Source: an uncultured Enterorhabdus sp. (GTDB lineage Bacteria; Actinomycetota; Coriobacteriia; Coriobacteriales; Eggerthellaceae). From it: 22,150 bases of DNA. The position numbers and the translations under genes were made by a program. The DNA lies in the NCBI GenBank assembly GCA_947645965.1, contig CANSES010000019.1, positions 1-22,150 on the forward strand, given 5' to 3'. This document shows, one piece after another, positions 14,497-22,150 of this stretch. A model generated the notes under the pieces. That model was given only the letters and a program-made list of their open reading frames with translations, made no database searches and was not told where the DNA came from. How positions within the stretch are numbered: the stretch's first letter is position 1; the number at the start of each line of letters is the position of its first letter.

Positions 14497-16325
14497 CGGA
14501 CCTCCCCCTTTCCGCTGGTGCGCACCGCGCCCACGGCCACGTCGATGGCGCCCATGATGTCCCCCAGATCGGCGCCGGGCGCCACCATGGGATACACGCT
14601 CTGCTCCGGCGAGATGGCCACATCTAGCAGATAGGGTCCCGGCGCCGCCAGCATGCGCTCGATGGCGCCGGCCACCGCCTCGGGCGCTTCCACCCGCTCG
14701 GCGGCCCAGCCGTAGGCTGCGGCCAGGGCCACGAAGTCGGGCACCGGGGCCAGCAGCGTCTCGGAATAGCGCCGGTCGTAGAACAGCTTCTGCCACTGGT
14801 GCACCATACCCAGGCAGCGGTTGTCCATGATCATCACCTTCACCGGCACCCCGTTGGCCGCCGCCGTGGCCATTTCCTGGACGTTCATCTGGAACGATCC
14901 GTCGCCGGCCACGCAGACCACGGTGCACTCGGGCCGCGCGATGGCCGCGCCGATGGCCGCGGGAAAGCCGAAGCCCATGGTGCCCAGACCGCCCGAGGTG
15001 AGGAAGCTGCGCGGGCGCGTGCGGGGCAAGAACTGGTGGGCCCACATCTGGTGCTGGCCCACCTCGGTGGTGACGATGGATCCCTCCGCGTCCAGCTGGC
15101 GGCCCAGCTCGGCGATGACCAGCTCGGGCACGATCTCGTCTTCGGCATCGCGCACCCCGGGATGGTAAATGGGCCAGCGTTCGCGCCAGCCGGCGATGGC
15201 CTCCACCCAAGCGTCGTCGCGCACGGCGGCCCCGTCCTTGTCCAGCTGCTCGAGCATGGCCGCCACGACCCCCTGGGCGTCGCCCACGATGGGCACGTCG
15301 ACCTCGACGATCTTGCCGATCTCCGCCGGGTCGATGTCGATGTGCACAATGCGGGCCTGGGGCGCGAAGCTGGAGGCGCGCCCGGTCACGCGATCGGAGA
15401 AGCGCGCGCCCACGGCGATGATGAGGTCGGCCTCGGTGGTGGCCGTGTTCGAGTACTTCGCCCCGTGCATCCCCACCGGCCCCAGGTTGAGCGGATGGTC
15501 GGCCGGCACGGCCCCCTTCCCCATGAGGGTGACCACGCAGGGGATCTGCATTCGGTTCATGAGCGCGACCACCTCAGCGCCCGCCTCCGACGCGATCACG
15601 CCGCCGCCCACGTACAGAAGCGGACGGTCCGCCTCCTGAAGCAGGCGGCAGGCGGCGCGCACCTGCTTGGCGTTGCCGCGGTAGGTGGGCTTGTAGGAGG
15701 GCAGGTTCACCTCGTCGGGATAGGCGAACACCATCTCCTCGCCGGCCACGTCGCTCGGCACGTCGATGAGCACGGGCCCGGGCCGCCCCGTGACGGCTAT
15801 GTGGAAGGCCTCGCGGATGGTACGGGTCAGCTCATCGGTAGATTGCAGAAGATAGGAGTGCTTCACCACGGGCATGGTGATGCCCACGATGTCGGATTCT
15901 TGGAAGGAGTCGGTGCCGATGACCCCGCGGCCCACCTGGCCCGTAATGACCACCAGGGGCACCGAGTCCATATAGGCCGTGGCGATGCCCGTGACGGTGT
16001 TGGTAGCGCCGGGGCCCGAGGTGACCATGACCACGCCGGGCGCACCCGTGGCCCGCGCGTAGCCGTCGGCCATGTGCACAGCCCCCTGCTCGTGGCGGGC
16101 GAGCACATGGGTGATCTGGGTGGAATCGTAGAGGGCGTCGTAGAGCTTGATGGCCTGGCCGCCCGGATAGCCGAACACCGTGGTGACGCCCTCCGCTTCC
16201 AGGCTGGCGATGACGGCCTGGGCCCCCAGCATCCGCGCGCCCTGCTTGGCCGTGCGCGACCCCAGGCCGCGGCAGGCCCCCGCCACGGCGGCGCTGCGCC
16301 GGACCGTTGTGCTTGGCGCTTCCAT
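14493..16325 (-). CDS. ilvB: Acetolactate synthase large (catalytic) subunit
   Basis: This thiamine diphosphate enzyme condenses pyruvate with pyruvate or 2-ketobutyrate, the first common step of branched-chain amino acid synthesis. The 610-residue protein shows FGYPGGQAIKLYDALY, catalytic Glu79 in RHEQGAVHMADGYARATG, the central FAD-binding-type domain, and the thiamine diphosphate motif from GDG at 474 to Asn502 (MIMDN). The first 31 residues form an extension before the conserved GAQAVIASLEAEGV. ATG 16325 has AAGGAG with a 7-nt spacer, so I keep the extension; Met32 has no ribosome binding site. It overlaps ilvN by four nucleotides. A 14-bp palindrome lies about 90 bp upstream and may be an operator. 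Confidence 0.96.
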   Translation of the reverse strand: MEAPSTTVRRSAAVAGACRGLGSRTAKQGARMLGAQAVIASLEAEGVTTVFGYPGGQAIKLYDALYDSTQITHVLARHEQGAVHMADGYARATGAPGVVMVTSGPGATNTVTGIATAYMDSVPLVVITGQVGRGVIGTDSFQESDIVGITMPVVKHSYLLQSTDELTRTIREAFHIAVTGRPGPVLIDVPSDVAGEEMVFAYPDEVNLPSYKPTYRGNAKQVRAACRLLQEADRPLLYVGGGVIASEAGAEVVALMNRMQIPCVVTLMGKGAVPADHPLNLGPVGMHGAKYSNTATTEADLIIAVGARFSDRVTGRASSFAPQARIVHIDIDPAEIGKIVEVDVPIVGDAQGVVAAMLEQLDKDGAAVRDDAWVEAIAGWRERWPIYHPGVRDAEDEIVPELVIAELGRQLDAEGSIVTTEVGQHQMWAHQFLPRTRPRSFLTSGGLGTMGFGFPAAIGAAIARPECTVVCVAGDGSFQMNVQEMATAAANGVPVKVMIMDNRCLGMVHQWQKLFYDRRYSETLLAPVPDFVALAAAYGWAAERVEAPEAVAGAIERMLAAPGPYLLDVAISPEQSVYPMVAPGADLGDIMGAIDVAVGAVRTSGKGEVR

Positions 16326-16415
16326 GCAAGCTCTCCTTCTCTCGCCCGCTTCCCTCGCTTTGACCTCTCAGGATACCCCTCCTGCAACGCTGCGCGAAGC
16401 ACTGCGGGCGATTTT

Positions 16416-16429
16416 TCCCGTATACGGGA
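16416..16429. promoter_or_regulatory. 14-bp palindrome upstream of ilvB
   Basis: TCCCGTATACGGGA is a perfect palindrome about 90 bp before the ilvB start. Its centre contains TATACG, which could double as a weak -10 box on the minus strand. It has the form of a dimeric repressor site; which protein binds is unknown. Confidence 0.45.
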
Positions 16430-16517
16430 CGATTACGGGCCGCCCACGTTCGATAACGAATCGGCGGCACGGCCGTGACGGTTGACGCGCCGTCATCACG
16501 GGCGCTTGCACGACCCC

Positions 16518-16523
16518 TATGAT
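16518..16523 (+). promoter_or_regulatory. Candidate -10 box of the C39-like gene
   Basis: TATGAT lies 43 nt upstream of the ATG at 16567. No clear -35 hexamer is at the right distance; TTGACG at 16482-16487 is too far away. Confidence 0.3.
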
Positions 16524-16566
16524 CGAAGGTGCAGTGCCAGGCGCCAACGAGAGAGGGGAAGTGACC

Positions 16567-17595
16567 ATGGGCGCGCCGAAGGTTAAAGTGCATCGTCGAA
16601 AGCCGCATTCGAAGCCGAAGACACCGGGACTGGAAGCCATCATGCCGCCCGTGGCCTCGGCGGGGGCTCCCGTATCCGCCGCAGCCGCCCCCATTCCCAC
16701 CCCCGCCCGCGCCGAGGCGCGCAGCCTGACGAGCCGCATGCGCCCGGCCACGAGCCGTCCGGTCGCGAGCGCCTGGGGAACCTTCCGCGCCAATCCCGTC
16801 ATCGCGAGCCGATCGCAGCGGGGCACCTACCTGCTGCGCGCGCCTTCGGTCGGGTCGTTCTGCCACTACGTCACCGACGGCGCCGACCTGGCCGAGCTGA
16901 ACACCGTGGGCCTGGCCGCCATGATGCGCGAGCGGCGCGCCATGCGCTGCGCGATCATCGCCGTCGTGGGAGCCGCGGTCCTGGCGGCGGCCCTCTTCGC
17001 CGCCTACTTCTGCCTCACGCCGGCCACCGCCGACGCCGATTCGCCCTACCTCACCGCCGAGGTGGGCGAGGCGAAGAGCACTTCGTCCACCCTGTGGAAG
17101 GCCGGCACCATCCCCTCCCTGTACCAAGCCGATCCCGCGTGGGCCGACATGCCCTACGGCCAGGCCACCTTGGGCGAGGCCGGCGCGGCTCCCTGTGCCC
17201 TGGCCATGGCCTACGTGGCCGTCACGGGCAACAGCGATCGCACCCCCGTCGACTTCGCCCAGTGGGCCATCGACCACGACCTCACCGCTTCCGGGGCCGA
17301 CACCGTGGGCACCTACCTCACCTCCGCGGCCCCCGATTTCGGCCTCGAGCTCACCCCCATCAAGGCCGAGGGACGCGCCCTGCGCCATGCCATCGTGTCG
17401 AATGTGCCCGTGCTCGTGGTCACCCAGCCCGGCACCTTCGCGCCCACGGCCATCGTGGTGGTGCTCGACGACATCGATCGCGACAGCCACATCGTGCTGC
17501 ACGATCCCACGAGCCCCACGCGCTCAGGCAAGGGATGGCTCTTCACCGACATCGTAGGGGCCGCTGACCAGGTCTTCGAGGTGCGCGCCGCTTGA
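16567..17595 (+). CDS. Membrane-anchored C39-like protein with degenerate active site
   Basis: The 342-residue protein has a basic and Pro/Ala-rich cytoplasmic N-terminus (about 1-125), one membrane helix (about 128-149) and an outer C-terminal domain resembling peptidase C39-like/papain-like bacterial domains. Family landmarks are visible: IPSLYQADPAWADMPYG (182-198), ALAMAYVAVTGN (211-222) and HDPTSP (312-317). The catalytic pattern is not: the usual GCGPT reads GAAPC (206-210), so the Cys position holds Ala207 while a Cys appears at 210. The usual GHFIV segment reads TAIVV, with Ala295 where the catalytic His is expected. It is therefore probably non-catalytic, perhaps binding peptide or cell-wall material. 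ATG 16567 has GAGGGGA 7 nt upstream; the frame is open from 16519 but overlaps the candidate promoter. Confidence 0.7.
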   Translation: MGAPKVKVHRRKPHSKPKTPGLEAIMPPVASAGAPVSAAAAPIPTPARAEARSLTSRMRPATSRPVASAWGTFRANPVIASRSQRGTYLLRAPSVGSFCHYVTDGADLAELNTVGLAAMMRERRAMRCAIIAVVGAAVLAAALFAAYFCLTPATADADSPYLTAEVGEAKSTSSTLWKAGTIPSLYQADPAWADMPYGQATLGEAGAAPCALAMAYVAVTGNSDRTPVDFAQWAIDHDLTASGADTVGTYLTSAAPDFGLELTPIKAEGRALRHAIVSNVPVLVVTQPGTFAPTAIVVVLDDIDRDSHIVLHDPTSPTRSGKGWLFTDIVGAADQVFEVRAA

Positions 17596-17601
17596 GACGG
17601 C

Positions 17602-17631
17602 CCAATTCCCGCGCCAATTCCCCGCGCCAAT
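17602..17631 (+). repeat. Short tandem repeat after the C39-like gene
   Basis: CCAATTCCCGCG, CCAATTCCCCGCG and a partial third copy CCAAT follow each other directly, just after the stop codon. Confidence 0.7.
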
Positions 17632-17669
17632 GCGACGTTTCGCGCACTTTGGGCGTTTTTTCCGCGCCC
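17625..17669 (+). terminator. Possible terminator after the C39-like gene
   Basis: CGCCAA (17625-17630) can pair with TTGGGCG (17649-17655) with one bulge, followed by six T (17656-17661). Alternatively GGGCG (17651-17655) pairs with CGCCC (17665-17669), placing the T-run in the loop. The first form would terminate, the second would not. Confidence 0.4.
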
Positions 17670-17727
17670 GTTCTGCGCTAAGGTGGGCAGGAGCAATCCT
17701 TGCAGGCAACCGGAGAAGGACAGGGAC

Positions 17728-18285
17728 ATGGACTACCGCCAAGTGAAGATTCACCCCGAGGCGCGCATCGCGCCCAACGCCACCATCGTCGGCCACGTGG
17801 AGATCGACCGCACCGCCACCGTGCTGTTCAACGTCACCATGCGCGGCGACTACGACAGCCGCATCCGCATCGGCGAGGGCTCCAATGTGCAGGAGAACAG
17901 CTGCCTGCACCTCGACTACAACCAGGACTGCACCGTGGGCCGTGGCTGCACCATCGGGCACGGGGCCATCGTGCACGGCTGCACCCTGGGCGACAACGTG
18001 CTCGTGGGCATGGGGGCCACGGTGATGAACGGCGCCGTAGTCGGGTCGAACTCGCTCATCGCGGCCGGCGCCCTGGTGACGGAAGGGGCCCAGATTCCCG
18101 AAGGGTCCCTGGTGGTGGGCGTGCCCGGGAAGGTGCGCCGCGCCCTCACCGAGGAGGAGATCGCCAGCAACCGCGAAGCCGCCGAGGGCTACGCCGCCGT
18201 GGGCCGGGATCTGGCCGAGCAGGGCATCCTCTACTACGGCGCCGACCTGCCCCGCGACATCCGCACCATCGCCCTGGCAGAATAA
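17728..18285 (+). CDS. Gamma-carbonic-anhydrase-like hexapeptide-repeat protein
   Basis: The 185-residue protein is a left-handed beta-helix of the gamma-carbonic anhydrase/YrdA/PaaY group. Hexapeptide repeats run from about residue 10 to 140. The three zinc-ligand histidines are in place: His61 (QENSCLHLD), His78 and His83 (IGHGAIVHGC). A short helical C-terminus follows (TEEEIASNREAAEGYAAVGRDL), as usual in the family. Some members hydrate CO2 in trimers, while others have no demonstrated activity or act on CoA thioesters, so the reaction is open. ATG 17728 is preceded by GGAGAAGGA; upstream in-frame codons lack family sequence. It stands alone between its own promoter region and a strong terminator. 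Confidence 0.88.
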   Translation: MDYRQVKIHPEARIAPNATIVGHVEIDRTATVLFNVTMRGDYDSRIRIGEGSNVQENSCLHLDYNQDCTVGRGCTIGHGAIVHGCTLGDNVLVGMGATVMNGAVVGSNSLIAAGALVTEGAQIPEGSLVVGVPGKVRRALTEEEIASNREAAEGYAAVGRDLAEQGILYYGADLPRDIRTIALAE

Positions 18286-18304
18286 GCGAGGACAAACGAG
18301 CGGC

Positions 18305-18335
18305 GGCCCTTGCGTCACCCCAAGACGCAAGGGCC
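18305..18335. terminator. Bidirectional terminator between convergent genes
   Basis: GGCCCTTGCGTC (18305-18316) and GACGCAAGGGCC (18324-18335) form a perfect 12-bp stem with a 7-nt loop. AT-rich sequence (GAATATTTATTTA) follows on the plus side and CGTTTGT on the minus side. It lies between the hexapeptide-repeat gene and punA. Confidence 0.75.
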
Positions 18336-18346
18336 CCCGCGAATAT

Positions 18347-19213
18347 TTATTTACCCCCCCGCGACAACGCTTCAGCGGCGTCCAGGTTTTCCAGGATAGC
18401 GGCAACCAGGCGGCAGAAGTCCTCCTCGCGGGTTTTCGCCACCTCGTGGACCTCCTCGTCGGAGGGACTCGCCCCCTCCACGCCGCAGGCCATGTTGCTC
18501 ACGAGCGACATGCCGAGCACGCGCATCCCCCGATGGCGCGCAGCAATCACTTCCTCGCACACCGACATGGCCACGGTATCGGCGCCCCAGGAGCGGAACA
18601 TCCGGATCTCGGCCGGCGTCTCGAAGGAGGGGCCGAGAAGCCCCAGATACACGCCTTCCTGCACGGGAATGGCCAGCTCAGCCGCTGTCTCGCGGGCGAG
18701 TTTACGCAACGCCGGGTCGTAGGCGTCCAACATACTGAAGAACCGCGGGGCCATGGCATCGGGCTCGGTGCCCGTAATGGGATTGCGCCCCGTGAAGTTC
18801 AGCTGGTCGGTCATGATGCAGAAGTCCCCCACCCGATAGCCCTCGTTGATGGCCCCGGCCGCATTGGTGGTGACGAGCGTCGTCGCCCCCAAGCGCTCCA
18901 TGAGCCACACGGGGAAGGCCACTTCCTGGGCCGTGTAGCCCTCGTAGCCGTGAAGGCGTCCCTGCATGGCCAGCACCGGCCGGCCGCCCAGGGTGCCGGC
19001 CACGAAGCGCCCCACGTGCCCGTTGGCCGTAGACGTTCCCATGCCCGGCACGTCACCGAAGGGAACGAACACAGGATTGGCGATGCGCTCGGCCAGGGGA
19101 CCGAGGCCCGAGCCCAGGATGAGCGCCACTTCCGGTCGGAAGGCGCCCAGGCGCTCCTCCATCACCGCCTGGGCCGCGTCCAGCGTTTCGATGAGATGAT
19201 CATTCAAGGCCAT
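18347..19213 (-). CDS. punA: Purine nucleoside phosphorylase (trimeric, 6-oxopurine type)
   Basis: The enzyme splits inosine or guanosine with phosphate in purine salvage. The 288-residue protein carries the trimeric PNP signatures: phosphate-binding GSGLG (34-38), His88 in GRLHGYEGY, NAAGAIN (117-123), GPSFETPAEIR with Glu198, Met216-Ser217 in ADTVAMSVCEEVIAARH, and Asn240 in SLVSNMACG. Glu198 and Asn240 are the residues that select 6-oxopurines in this family, which argues against adenosine as the main substrate. The usual MSTVPE segment reads MSVCEE here. ATG 19213 has AAAGGA 7 nt upstream; the longer frame to 19282 adds only Pro/Arg-rich leader. It lies 72 nt downstream of prmC in the same direction. 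Confidence 0.94.
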   Translation of the reverse strand: MALNDHLIETLDAAQAVMEERLGAFRPEVALILGSGLGPLAERIANPVFVPFGDVPGMGTSTANGHVGRFVAGTLGGRPVLAMQGRLHGYEGYTAQEVAFPVWLMERLGATTLVTTNAAGAINEGYRVGDFCIMTDQLNFTGRNPITGTEPDAMAPRFFSMLDAYDPALRKLARETAAELAIPVQEGVYLGLLGPSFETPAEIRMFRSWGADTVAMSVCEEVIAARHRGMRVLGMSLVSNMACGVEGASPSDEEVHEVAKTREEDFCRLVAAILENLDAAEALSRGGK

Positions 19214-19285
19214 GAGTTTTCCTTTCTTGGAAGGGGGCGCCGGGAACGGCCCGGGCGAAGGCGGGCGCGGCCCACGGCGCAATGC

Positions 19286-20359
19286 CTACCGGGCCGTGCG
19301 CGCCACGAGCACGCGGGGGCGTCCGGCCAGGTCGTCCACGATGCGCAACTCGGTGAAGCCGGCCGCCTCGGCCACGGCCCGGGCGGCGTCCATGTGGCCC
19401 TCGTGCAGCTCGCAGGCCATCACGCCGCCGGGCTTCAGGGCCCGAGCGGCCCACGCGGCCAGCGGGCGGAACAGGTCGAGCCCGTCGGCGCCGCCGTCCA
19501 GGGCCAGGGCCGGCTCGAAGTCGGCCACCTCGGACGGCAGAGCGGCCATCACCGAAGTGGGCACGTAGGGCGGGTTGGAGACCACGGCGTCGAAGGTACC
19601 GAGGCGCTTCTCGCCAATACCCGACCCCAGACTGCACTGGAGCACCGCCACCCGATCGCCCAGATCAAGGGCCTCGATATTCTCGCGAGCCAAGGCCACG
19701 GCCTCGGGCGCGATATCGGTGGCGATGGCCCGCACGTCGGGATGCTCGAAGGCCAGAGAGCAGGCAATGCACCCCGACCCCGTGCACAGATCGGCCACCA
19801 GCAGCGGGGCCTCCTCCACGGAGGCGCCCCCCAAGCCGCCCTCAACCTCGCCGGTCTCTTCCGTAGGAGCGGGCTTCAGCCCGCCCGAATCCGCGCCCGC
19901 ACCCGCGAGCGCTTCCCCCGAAGCAACCCCCGCCTCTTCCAGCGCTTTCTTCACGGCTTCCACCGCTTCGCGCTCCTGCTCGGCCGCTTCGGCGTTCCAC
20001 CGCGCCTCGCGACGGCCCGGCGCTGGCAGGGCCGCCAGCACCTCGCTCACGAGCACCTCGGTCTCGGGCCGCGGGATAAGCACCCCGGGGCGCACCTTCA
20101 CCATGATGTGGCGGAAAGCCACCTCCCCAGTGATGTACTGCAAGGGCTCCCCCGCCCCGCGCCGCCGCACGTAATCGCGCAGCACCCCGCGCTCCTCTTC
20201 CGAGAGCGGCCGGTCGAAGTTCACGAACAGGTGGGTGCGGGAAAGTCCCGTGGCCTCGGACAGAAGCCACTGGGCCGACAGCCGCGGGTTCTCGTCCCCC
20301 TTGTCGGCCAAGTACCCCTGCGTCCATTCGAGGGCAGATTTAATGGTCCAGTCGGACAT
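19286..20359 (-). CDS. prmC: Peptide chain release factor N5-glutamine methyltransferase, with 70-residue insertion
   Basis: PrmC methylates the Gln of the GGQ motif in release factors 1 and 2. The N-terminal helical domain (1-85) and the linker FRHIMVKVRPGVLIPRPETE (82-101) are normal. The methyltransferase domain has motif I VADLCTGSGC (188-197) and the substrate-binding NPPY (262-265). Between about 112 and 185 lies a low-complexity insertion rich in Ala, Glu and Gly that most homologues (about 280-290 residues) lack; the total here is 357. The insertion includes GGLKPAPTEE, translated from a REP-like palindrome. ATG 20359 lies just after a palindrome that contains AAAGG. The gene follows prfA, its substrate gene, but a strong terminator-like structure separates them. 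Confidence 0.94.
   Translation of the reverse strand: MSDWTIKSALEWTQGYLADKGDENPRLSAQWLLSEATGLSRTHLFVNFDRPLSEEERGVLRDYVRRRGAGEPLQYITGEVAFRHIMVKVRPGVLIPRPETEVLVSEVLAALPAPGRREARWNAEAAEQEREAVEAVKKALEEAGVASGEALAGAGADSGGLKPAPTEETGEVEGGLGGASVEEAPLLVADLCTGSGCIACSLAFEHPDVRAIATDIAPEAVALARENIEALDLGDRVAVLQCSLGSGIGEKRLGTFDAVVSNPPYVPTSVMAALPSEVADFEPALALDGGADGLDLFRPLAAWAARALKPGGVMACELHEGHMDAARAVAEAAGFTELRIVDDLAGRPRVLVARTAR
19863..19886. repeat. REP-like palindrome inside prmC
   Basis: The plus strand reads GTAGGAGCGGGCTTC then AGCCCGCCC. GCGGGCT and AGCCCGC form a 7-bp stem with a 2-nt loop. The layout, a GTAGGAGC head plus a short GC palindrome, resembles extragenic palindromic (REP) sequences of other high-GC bacteria. 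Here it is translated in frame. Confidence 0.55.
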
Positions 20360-20362
20360 CGC

Positions 20363-20379
20363 GTTGAAAGCCTTTCAAC
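20363..20379 (-). promoter_or_regulatory. Palindrome over the prmC ribosome-binding region
   Basis: GTTGAAAGGCTTTCAAC is a 17-nt palindrome 3 nt before the prmC ATG and contains the only SD-like AAAGG. A perfect -35 hexamer TTGACA lies at 20393-20388 with a weak TTTCAA 18 nt downstream, overlapping the palindrome. It may be an operator or an RNA hairpin limiting translation. Confidence 0.4.
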
Positions 20380-20393
20380 AAAGTAAATGTCAA

Positions 20394-20522
20394 GCGCGGG
20401 AAGGCGGCATGCCTCCGCGCGCAGATTCCGCAGACTCGAAAAAAGAGGGGTATCATCTTCTACCCCTCTTTTTTCGAAAGCGAGGACTTGCCCGAGCACG
20501 GAGGCATGCCGCCTTCCCGCGC
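20394..20522. repeat. Nested inverted repeat between prfA and prmC
   Basis: Outer arms of 24 bp (20394-20417 and 20499-20522) are perfect inverted copies; each includes GGCATGCC. Inside them is a second perfect inverted repeat of 17 bp (20436-20452 and 20461-20477). The whole unit is 129 bp. No gene is present in it. It could be a terminator within a small mobile or repeated element, or a structured RNA. Confidence 0.85.
20436..20477. terminator. Bidirectional terminator after prfA
   Basis: The 17-bp stem holds GAGGGGTA against TACCCCTC and ends in A6/T6 tracts, with an 8-nt loop. Read on the minus strand it ends in CCCCTCTTTTTTCG, a classic intrinsic terminator 106 nt after the prfA stop; the plus strand gives the same pattern. 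Confidence 0.8.
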
Positions 20523-20582
20523 CGTCAGGTCCTACAAAGTCGCAACGTCGGCGTTCTCGCCGCTGCGTCAGCAACAGCGAAA

Positions 20583-21656
<1,074 letters not shown>

Positions 21657-21714
21657 GGGTGCGTCCTTTGCGTGAAACGGGTGGGTGTTCAAGCGCTCGC
21701 AAGCGCAACGTCAT

Positions 21715-21723
21715 ATTGTAGCA
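21715..21723 (-). promoter_or_regulatory. Extended -10 promoter of prfA
   Basis: The minus strand reads TGCTACAAT, nearly the same as the dnaG box. Transcription would start near 21708, giving a leader of about 52 nt with a small GCGCT/AGCGC hairpin. Confidence 0.55.
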
Positions 21724-21741
21724 GAAAGGCGCACCGATAAG

Positions 21742-21789
21742 GCGCCTGTCGGCCAATGCCCACAGGCGCAGCGTTGCGGAAGGCCGCAA
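21742..21789 (-). terminator. Candidate terminator region after the thioredoxin-reductase-like gene
   Basis: TTGCGG/CCGCAA (21774-21779, 21784-21789) forms a hairpin 5 nt after the stop. Next GCGCCTGT (21742-21749) pairs with ACAGGCGC (21762-21769). The latter arm competes with AGGCGC/GCGCCT (21727-21732, 21742-21747). U-tracts are poor (CTTATC, CCTTTCT). Confidence 0.45.
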
Positions 21790-21794
21790 GGGCC

Positions 21795-22150
21795 CTAGGC
21801 GTTCAGGAAGTCGGCGGCCGATTCGGCGCAGTTGGCCCCGTCGGCCACGGCGGTCACCACCTGGCGCAGCTCCTTGGTGCGCACGTCCCCGGCGGCGAAC
21901 ACGTCGGCGGTGGCGGTGCGCCCCGTGCCGTCGGCGATGATGTAGCCGCCCGCGTCCAAGGCCAGGGCCCCGCTGAGGAACTCGGTGTTGGGGGTGGTGC
22001 CCACGGCGATGAACACCGCCGACACGGCCAGGTCGCGCGTATCATCGGTCTTCTGGTTGCGGATGCGCAGACCGGACACGCGGGGCCGCTCGTCGTTCTC
22101 GGTCAGGAACTCGGTGGCCACGCTGTCCCAGCACAGCTCCACGTTGTCCA
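21795..22150 (-). CDS. trxB: Thioredoxin-disulfide reductase-like protein (5' part outside window)
   Basis: Only the C-terminal 117 residues are visible. They match the pyridine nucleotide-disulfide oxidoreductases of the TrxB class: a strand and turn around VELCWDSVATEF, the FIAVGTTPNTEFL segment before the C-terminal FAD-binding part, and the FAD motif AAGDVRTKELRQVVTAVADG followed by the final helix CAESAADFL. The CxxC redox centre and the NADPH site lie beyond the right edge, so an AhpF-like or ferredoxin-dependent relative is not excluded. The gene precedes prfA in the same direction but a hairpin region and a separate prfA promoter lie between them. Confidence 0.85.
   Translation of the reverse strand, partial: DNVELCWDSVATEFLTENDERPRVSGLRIRNQKTDDTRDLAVSAVFIAVGTTPNTEFLSGALALDAGGYIIADGTGRTATADVFAAGDVRTKELRQVVTAVADGANCAESAADFLNA

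Noticed and set aside
14497..15210. N-terminal extension of ilvN into ilvB
   Set aside because: It is the ilvB sequence in another frame; the ilvN family sequence starts exactly at ATG 14496 with a ribosome binding site.
20221..20574. 117-codon minus-strand frame across the nested inverted repeat
   Set aside because: It overlaps prmC in another frame and its sequence is just the translated repeat arms; no ribosome binding site was seen.

Overview
The window reads as chromosomal DNA of a high-GC actinobacterium, most likely of the class Coriobacteriia, family Eggerthellaceae (Eggerthella, Adlercreutzia and Gordonibacter relatives). This is inferred from gene content and not from a marker search: a Tat-exported FAD-dependent reductase lipoprotein, a LuxR-type regulator with a many-helix membrane domain, and an AgrC-like GHKL kinase are all abundant in that family. 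Many genes start with GTG, and several promoters show only a good -10 box (TATACT or TACAAT, sometimes TG-extended).

Left part (1-7,260). A partial XRE-type regulator is followed by four co-directional minus-strand housekeeping genes: dnaG, then def, fmt and rsmB, the last three tightly packed (1-nt gap, 8-nt overlap). dgt, a dGTPase-family gene, diverges from dnaG across a short region with two facing promoters.

Middle part (7,260-13,910) is the accessory stretch. A Tat-lipoprotein flavoprotein is divergent from an unusual protein joining a response-regulator receiver domain, one hydrophobic helix and a GHKL histidine kinase in one 384-residue chain. Then come rnhA and a membrane LuxR regulator (probably one operon), tatA with a repeat-rich upstream region, and an AT-rich islet with a 90-residue two-helix membrane protein and a stand-alone nuclease resembling the CdiA C-terminal tRNase family.

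Right part (13,910-22,150). ilvB and ilvN (acetohydroxyacid synthase) overlap by ATGA. A membrane-anchored C39-like protein appears to lack both catalytic residues. A gamma-carbonic-anhydrase-like hexapeptide protein follows. prfA, prmC and punA run on the minus strand; prmC makes the enzyme that methylates the GGQ motif of the prfA product. prfA and prmC are separated by a nested inverted repeat of 129 bp. The window ends in the 3' part of a thioredoxin-reductase-like gene.

The points most worth following are the receiver-helix-kinase fusion with its membrane-topology problem, the orphan CdiA-CT-like nuclease islet, the nested inverted repeat before prmC, the degenerate C39 protein, a REP-like palindrome translated inside prmC, and the long Arg/Gly-rich tail on RsmB.
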